This document shows, piece after piece, positions 6,964-9,915 of a DNA stretch of 9,915 nt. The stretch covers positions 1 to 9,915 of the forward strand of contig JAEZYZ010000122.1 of the NCBI GenBank assembly GCA_023418705.1, written 5' to 3'. A program made the position numbers and the translations under genes. The stretch's first letter is position 1, and every line of letters begins with the position of its first letter. Source of the stretch: Pseudomonadota bacterium (GTDB taxonomy: Bacteria; Myxococcota_A; Polyangia; Polyangiales; Polyangiaceae). Below the pieces are notes generated by a model. That model was not told the DNA's origin, ran no database searches, and saw only the letters and a program-made list of their open reading frames with translations.

Positions 6964-8358
6964 TCAGCGCAGCAGGCCGGGAGGCAAGAGGCCGCCGAAA
7001 TAGGCCCCCGCCGCTCCGGCGATCAAGAGCAGCACGACCATCACGGCGACGATGCCGCCCTTGCCGGCTGATTTGGCCGCGCCGGGGTGGGGCGGCGCCG
7101 ACGACAGATCGGGGACCGCGGCGTCGCCCGAGTGCGGAGCGACCGGGACCGCGCGCAGCGGACGCCCGGGCGCGTCGTCTTCCAACGCCGCCAGGTTGCC
7201 GGCTTGATAGCGCAGATCGCCGGCATCGAGCCGATCGGCGCCGTCGTCGATGCCCATGTCCCCGAGGTCGCCCGCCCAGTCCTGCACGTTCTCGAACGAG
7301 CCCAGCATCAACGGTGCGGCCCCCGCGCCGCTGCCCTTCTCCTCGTCCTCTTGCAGCGACGTGAAGCTGAACAGCGCCTCGTCGATCAACGAACCGATGA
7401 TCGATCCCTTGTCGAGCTTGGCTGCCTTCTTGCGCTGGCGCTCGCGCCAGATGGGCTCGACCAGCTTGGCGATGTCGAACGAGGAGACGGCGTGGGCACC
7501 GCGAAACAGCATCCGATTGAGATCGCAGCCGAGGTCGCGCGCGCTTTGGTACCGCTGGCTCGGATCGCCGGCCAGGGCTCGGGCGACGACCTGCTCGAGC
7601 TCGGGCGTGACGTTCGGATTGAACTGCCGGAGCGAGGGCACCTTCGCCGCCTGCACTTGCCGGACCGTCTCCAGATCGGTGTCTCCCAAGAACAGCCGGC
7701 GACCCGCCAAGAGCTCCCAGAGGATGATGCCGACGGCGAAGATGTCGGTGCGCGCGTCGATCGGCTGACCGAGCGCCGCCTCCGGCGACAGGTAGCTGAA
7801 CTTGCCCTTGATGATGCCCGGTTCGCTGCGCTCGAGCTGGCTATTGGCCTTGGCCAGACCGAAATCCACGATCTTCACCTCGCCGTGGCGCGTGATGAGG
7901 ACGTTGGGCGGCGACATGTCGCGGTGCACGATCCCGAGGTTGTCTCCCTTGTGATCGGTGAGCTCGTGGGCATAGGCCAGCCCCTCGCAGATGCGCACGC
8001 AAATCAGGCACGCTTCCTCGACGCCGATGGGCTGGTTGATCTTCTTGCGATGCTCGATGACGGCCTTCAAATCGGCGCCGTCGACGAACTCCATCACGAT
8101 GAAATAGGTGTTGTCGCCGACGCCGATGTCGAAGACCTGGACGCAGTTGGAGTGCGACAGGTGCGCGCTCACTCGGGCCTCGTCGAGGAACATCCCGATG
8201 AACTGCTTTTTCTCCGAGAGGTGCGGCAGCACCCGCTTGATGGCGACGGTTTTTTTGAAACCCTCGAGGCCGGCGCTCTCTGCTCGAAAGACCTCGGCCA
8301 TCCCTCCGGAGGCGATCTTTTCGAGAACCCGGTACCGTTGCTGCTGTGCCTGCGCCAT
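6964..8358 (-). CDS. Membrane-anchored Ser/Thr protein kinase, myxobacterial type
   Basis: A Hanks-type kinase that transfers phosphate from ATP to Ser/Thr residues; the substrate is not evident. It has 464 residues from ATG 8358, the only in-frame start because a TAG lies four codons upstream. AAAGGA is unusually close to this ATG. The kinase domain spans about 9-285. The glycine loop is IASGGMAEVF (15-24), the ATP-binding lysine is Lys41 in VAIK, and Glu60 is the likely helix-C partner. The catalytic loop HRDMSPPN (145-152) has Asp147. DFG is at 165-167, followed by SPE (191-193) and DIFAVG (205-210). Serine replaces the usual catalytic-loop lysine (HRDxKPxN), a variant common in myxobacterial kinases. 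An acidic, low-complexity linker (about 330-430) leads to one helix (about 434-456) and only about 8 residues beyond it. There is no PASTA or other extracellular sensor, so it looks tail-anchored with the kinase in the cytoplasm. Confidence 0.93.
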   Translation of the reverse strand: MAQAQQQRYRVLEKIASGGMAEVFRAESAGLEGFKKTVAIKRVLPHLSEKKQFIGMFLDEARVSAHLSHSNCVQVFDIGVGDNTYFIVMEFVDGADLKAVIEHRKKINQPIGVEEACLICVRICEGLAYAHELTDHKGDNLGIVHRDMSPPNVLITRHGEVKIVDFGLAKANSQLERSEPGIIKGKFSYLSPEAALGQPIDARTDIFAVGIILWELLAGRRLFLGDTDLETVRQVQAAKVPSLRQFNPNVTPELEQVVARALAGDPSQRYQSARDLGCDLNRMLFRGAHAVSSFDIAKLVEPIWRERQRKKAAKLDKGSIIGSLIDEALFSFTSLQEDEEKGSGAGAAPLMLGSFENVQDWAGDLGDMGIDDGADRLDAGDLRYQAGNLAALEDDAPGRPLRAVPVAPHSGDAAVPDLSSAPPHPGAAKSAGKGGIVAVMVVLLLIAGAAGAYFGGLLPPGLLR

Positions 8359-8393
8359 GTCCTTTCGATGCTAACCGATCCGGAAGGCCCCTG

Positions 8394-8402
8394 CCCCCCC
8401 CC
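8394..8402. repeat. Homopolymer tract of nine C in a divergent intergenic region
   Basis: Nine consecutive C lie at 8394-8402, between the start of the kinase gene (8358) and the -35 box of the small membrane protein gene (8418). In the kinase transcript this would be a G-tract about 36 nt before the ATG, followed by CA and GGGG (complement of 8388-8391 and neighbours). Such tracts can slip during replication or form G-rich structures. No effect can be shown from one sequence. Confidence 0.7.
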
Positions 8403-8417
8403 ACAGGCGGGCGCGAC

Positions 8418-8446
8418 TTGACCCGCGGCCGCGGTCCGAGCATAAG
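8418..8446 (+). promoter_or_regulatory. Candidate promoter placing +1 at the ATG of the small membrane gene
   Basis: TTGACC (8418-8423; five of six consensus bases) and CATAAG (8441-8446; four of six) are separated by exactly 17 bases. With the standard seven-base distance from the end of the -10, transcription would begin at 8453. That is the A of the ATG of the next gene. No ribosome site is visible before that ATG, which fits a leaderless message. Confidence 0.55.
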
Positions 8447-8452
8447 CCGCCC

Positions 8453-8722
8453 ATGGGCGAACACGGCCACGGCCCCGCGCACCACGACGCTTCCGATGAC
8501 GAGCTTGCCCCGGACGAGCCCCGGACGCCGATGTGGCTGCCGCTGGTCGGCCTGGCCCTGTTCGCGCTGGCTGTAGGCGTGATGGTCGCCGGGCAGGTCG
8601 AGGAATCCGCCGCTCCGGGCCTCCAAGGAGCCCCCGCGGCAGCGGAAGGCGCCGCCGACGGCGACGCGGCCGAGGCCCCTGGAGGCGATCACCCGCCGCA
8701 CCCGGGGCACGAGGCGCACTGA
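8453..8722 (+). CDS. Small single-pass membrane protein with histidine-rich termini, unknown function
   Basis: I do not recognise this 89-residue protein. Residues 1-26 are hydrophilic and rich in His and Asp (His4, 6, 10 and 11; DASDDELAPDEP at 12-23). A single helix follows at about 27-47 (MWLPLVGLALFALAVGVMVA). Residues 50-78 are Ala/Gly/Glu-rich low complexity, and the C-terminus carries His80, 83, 86 and 89. The strong GC3 bias and clear hydrophobic segment support real coding. No ribosome site precedes ATG 8453, but a good promoter match ends seven bases before it. The gene is divergent from the kinase and is followed by tRNA-Ala. The His clusters could bind metal, or be a fortuitous tail. 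Small accessory subunits of respiratory complexes can look like this, but no neighbour supports that reading. Confidence 0.7.
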   Translation: MGEHGHGPAHHDASDDELAPDEPRTPMWLPLVGLALFALAVGVMVAGQVEESAAPGLQGAPAAAEGAADGDAAEAPGGDHPPHPGHEAH

Positions 8723-8726
8723 AGGC

Positions 8727-8732
8727 TATAAT
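8727..8732 (+). promoter_or_regulatory. Perfect -10 hexamer, likely tRNA-Ala promoter
   Basis: TATAAT at 8727-8732 matches the consensus exactly and stands out in GC-rich DNA. It lies four bases after the stop of the small membrane gene, and the predicted start is near 8739, about 45 nt before tRNA-Ala. No TTGACA-like -35 appears at 16-18 base spacing (the region is GGGGCA-like), and there is no TG extension. The assignment therefore rests on the -10 and on position. Confidence 0.5.
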
Positions 8733-8783
8733 TTGGGCTCGCCTGTTCGCGAAAGTCGTGTCAGGCTCCGCCTCCCCTTGTTC

Positions 8784-8856
8784 GGGGCCGTAGCTCAGCT
8801 GGGAGAGCGCATGACTGGCAGTCATGAGGTCAGGGGTTCGATCCCCCTCGGCTCCA
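8784..8856 (+). tRNA. tRNA-Ala, anticodon GGC
   Basis: The cloverleaf can be drawn completely. The acceptor stem GGGGCCG (8784-8790) pairs with CGGCTCC (8849-8855) and includes the G3:U70 wobble pair that identifies alanine tRNAs. The discriminator is A8856. The D stem is GCTC/GAGC (8793-8796 with 8805-8808). The anticodon stem is CATGA/TCATG with loop CTGGCAG, and the anticodon GGC is at 8817-8819. The T stem AGGGG/CCCCT has loop TTCGATC (8837-8843). The 3' CCA is not encoded. It reads GCC and GCU; GCC is very frequent in these genes. A strong terminator follows within 40 nt. Confidence 0.98.
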
Positions 8857-8892
8857 CTCGAAGCTCCACGCCGGACGCATGAGATGAAGAAG

Positions 8893-8920
8893 CCCGCCGC
8901 TCGGCGGGTTTTCTTTTTTT
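8893..8920 (+). terminator. Intrinsic terminator after tRNA-Ala
   Basis: CCCGCC (8893-8898) and GGCGGG (8903-8908) form a perfect 6-bp stem with the 4-nt loop GCTC. It is preceded by AAG and followed by TTTTCTTTTTTT (8909-8920). This is a textbook Rho-independent terminator and should end the tRNA-Ala transcript, with or without the upstream small gene. Confidence 0.93.
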
Positions 8921-9539
8921 GTTGGGCGCGCGAGGATCCACGGCTGGCGCCGCCCCCGATGGTGCGGATCGAGCACGAGACACGGGCCGCCACCCAACGC
9001 CCCGACGAAGTCGGGCGGCGGTAGGTCGGCACCCCACGTGGTCGCGACCGCCGCCAGCCGAGGAGGACGCTCACGCGCGCACGGCGACGTCGCCCGCGCA
9101 CGCGAGTTAGGGATGACACACTCGACGGCCTGCCAACCAACGTGGGGAGATCGACCCTTGCCGCTCGCCCTATCGAGCCCCCTTGCAATATGGGATCCGC
9201 GGCCGTGCGCCCGTCGGGGGCTGCGGCTCGGTGTGCCTCAGGCCTCACGTCCGCAGCCCAGACTGCGCGGGCTGAAGGGGTCCTGCTCTTCTATTCCCGA
9301 GGCGCCGCCCCGCCCGGCCGTGTGCGGGCCGCTGCAAGAGCGACACGACCGCGGTCCGACCCACACCACGACGCCCCAGCACCGTGAGCGGAGGCGGGGG
9401 TTTCCCCGTAGCAACTCCGCTGACCGCGAGCAGCGGCGGGGGTGAGGGGCCGCGCCCGCGCTCTATACGAAATCGCGAGCGAATGGTACACCGCAAAGGT
9501 CGCCCCAGTGAGCGTCCGAGGTTGCTTGACGGAGTTTAG
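8921..9539. other. About 620 nt without a convincing gene
   Basis: Open frames here are overlapping, lack ribosome sites, and translate to Arg/Pro/Ala-rich low-complexity sequence without domains. I see no match to tmRNA, RNase P RNA, SRP RNA or a familiar riboswitch core. Structure present: a 9-bp inverted repeat CGGCTGGCG/CGCCAGCCG (8941-8949 and 9052-9060) enclosing the hairpin CCCGAC/GTCGGG (9001-9006 and 9010-9015), overlapping palindromes CCACGTGG (9034-9041) and GGTCGCGACC (9040-9049), and GGCGACGTCGCC (9083-9094). In DNA this GC-rich, such repeats are expected by chance. The right end should contain the promoter of the lipoprotein gene, but no convincing -35/-10 pair is visible. Confidence 0.6.
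9388..9420 (+). other. Nested hairpin upstream of the lipoprotein gene
   Basis: GCGGAG (9388-9393) pairs with CTCCGC (9415-9420), and inside it CGGGG (9395-9399) pairs with CCCCG (9404-9408) around the loop GTTT. This gives 11 pairs with a 1-nt bulge against a 6-nt bulge. The element GGCGGGGGT at 9393-9401 recurs at 9435-9443, and the second copy would have no equivalent partner. It lies about 120 nt before the lipoprotein ATG. It could be part of a structured leader, but no known class is recognised. Confidence 0.3.
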
Positions 9540-9915
9540 ATGGATATCGGCCGCAGCGGCTCCGCACTCCGGCGTGTGCTCCCCCTGGGGGTCATCGCGC
9601 TGCTCTTCGCCTTCGTCCAGTGCGGGGGACAGTCCTCTCCCGGGCCAAACGCCGGCAGTGAGACCCACTTCCTACGCGCCTGCGAGCGCTCGCCCGACTG
9701 CGGCACCGGCGCGCTCGAGTGCGTCTGCGGCGTGTGCACCGAACGCTGCGCGACGGCCAACGTGTGCCACGCCCGCGCCGCGACGACCCGCGCGGTGTGC
9801 GTCGAGCCGTCGTGCGCGGTGGACGAGGGCTACTGCGATCTCCCCTGCGGCACGAGCGCCGACTGCACGGTTCTGGGGCCTGAGCACCGCTGCGACGGTG
9901 GGTTCTGCCGCGGGG
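9540..9915 (+). CDS. Cysteine-rich putative lipoprotein (C-terminus beyond window)
   Basis: The frame opens with ATG 9540 and stays open for 125 codons to the edge. A TAG directly precedes the ATG, so this is the first possible start. GGAG at 9531-9534 is a good ribosome site five bases upstream. Residues 1-27 look like a signal peptide: RR at 11-12, a hydrophobic core at about 13-26, then Cys28 as the likely lipidated residue. The lipobox FVQC is atypical, with Phe at -3 and Gln at -1. After a short Ser/Gly/Pro linker the protein becomes very rich in cysteine: 15 Cys in 125 residues, including CVCGVCTERC (61-70) and later CDLPCG and CDGGFC. Cys-rich segments of this type are common in surface proteins of Myxococcota and are probably disulfide-bonded. 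Function is unknown. It may continue into a larger domain to the right. Confidence 0.82.
   Translation, partial: MDIGRSGSALRRVLPLGVIALLFAFVQCGGQSSPGPNAGSETHFLRACERSPDCGTGALECVCGVCTERCATANVCHARAATTRAVCVEPSCAVDEGYCDLPCGTSADCTVLGPEHRCDGGFCRG

Noticed and set aside
7087..8421. A 444-codon open frame on the plus strand opposite the kinase gene
   Set aside because: It is antisense to a kinase with all catalytic motifs, has no recognisable domain, and overlaps the intergenic promoter region.
8169..9248. A 359-codon open frame on the minus strand across tRNA-Ala and its terminator
   Set aside because: It runs through a tRNA, an intrinsic terminator, the small membrane gene and the kinase start; no motif or ribosome site.
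9038..9445. A 135-codon plus-strand frame in the long intergenic gap
   Set aside because: It starts with GTG without a ribosome site, is Arg/Pro-rich, and shows no GC3 pattern or domain.
9525..9530. TTGACG as a possible -35 box for the lipoprotein gene
   Set aside because: Its -10 would fall inside the coding sequence at a GC-rich site, and the motif overlaps the ribosome-binding region.

Overview
This is a high-GC window (by eye roughly two thirds G+C or more, with third codon positions almost all G or C) carrying mostly core genes in compact operons. The best guess for the organism is a member of the Myxococcota, probably of the Polyangia type. Four things point there: a membrane-anchored Ser/Thr kinase with the HRDxSPxN catalytic loop common in myxobacteria, an IF3 with a long acidic C-terminal tail (compare Dsg of Myxococcus xanthus), a cysteine-rich lipoprotein of the kind abundant in these genomes, and the codon use. 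This is inference from family features, not a database match.

Layout. Bases 1-3710 (minus strand) hold yajC-secD-secF, the accessory module of the Sec translocon. The three genes are tightly packed, and secF runs off the left edge. SecD has about three predicted membrane helices ahead of its canonical first helix. A divergent intergenic region (3711-4081) has candidate promoters on both strands and two short hairpins in the yajC leader. On the plus strand follow tRNA-Val(GAC), thrS and infC, which may form one transcription unit. The usual rpmI-rplT partners of infC do not follow. Instead infC converges on a Ser/Thr kinase gene (6964-8358, minus).

The kinase gene is divergent from a small, unrecognised membrane protein gene (8453-8722, plus). 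That protein has one predicted helix and histidine clusters at both termini. Its best promoter match puts the transcription start on the A of its ATG, so it may be leaderless. Next come a perfect -10 hexamer, tRNA-Ala(GGC) with its G3:U70 identity pair, and a strong intrinsic terminator. About 620 nt without a convincing gene follows, then the start of a cysteine-rich lipoprotein gene that leaves the window on the right.

Functionally the window combines protein export (YajC-SecD-SecF), translation (ThrRS, IF3, two tRNAs) and envelope or signalling proteins (kinase, histidine-rich protein, lipoprotein). I saw no CRISPR array, transposase, integrase, prophage or obvious defence system. The most unusual points are the extended SecD, the acidic IF3 tail combined with loss of the rpmI-rplT linkage, and the possibly leaderless histidine-rich gene, which faces the kinase across a gap containing a nine-C tract.
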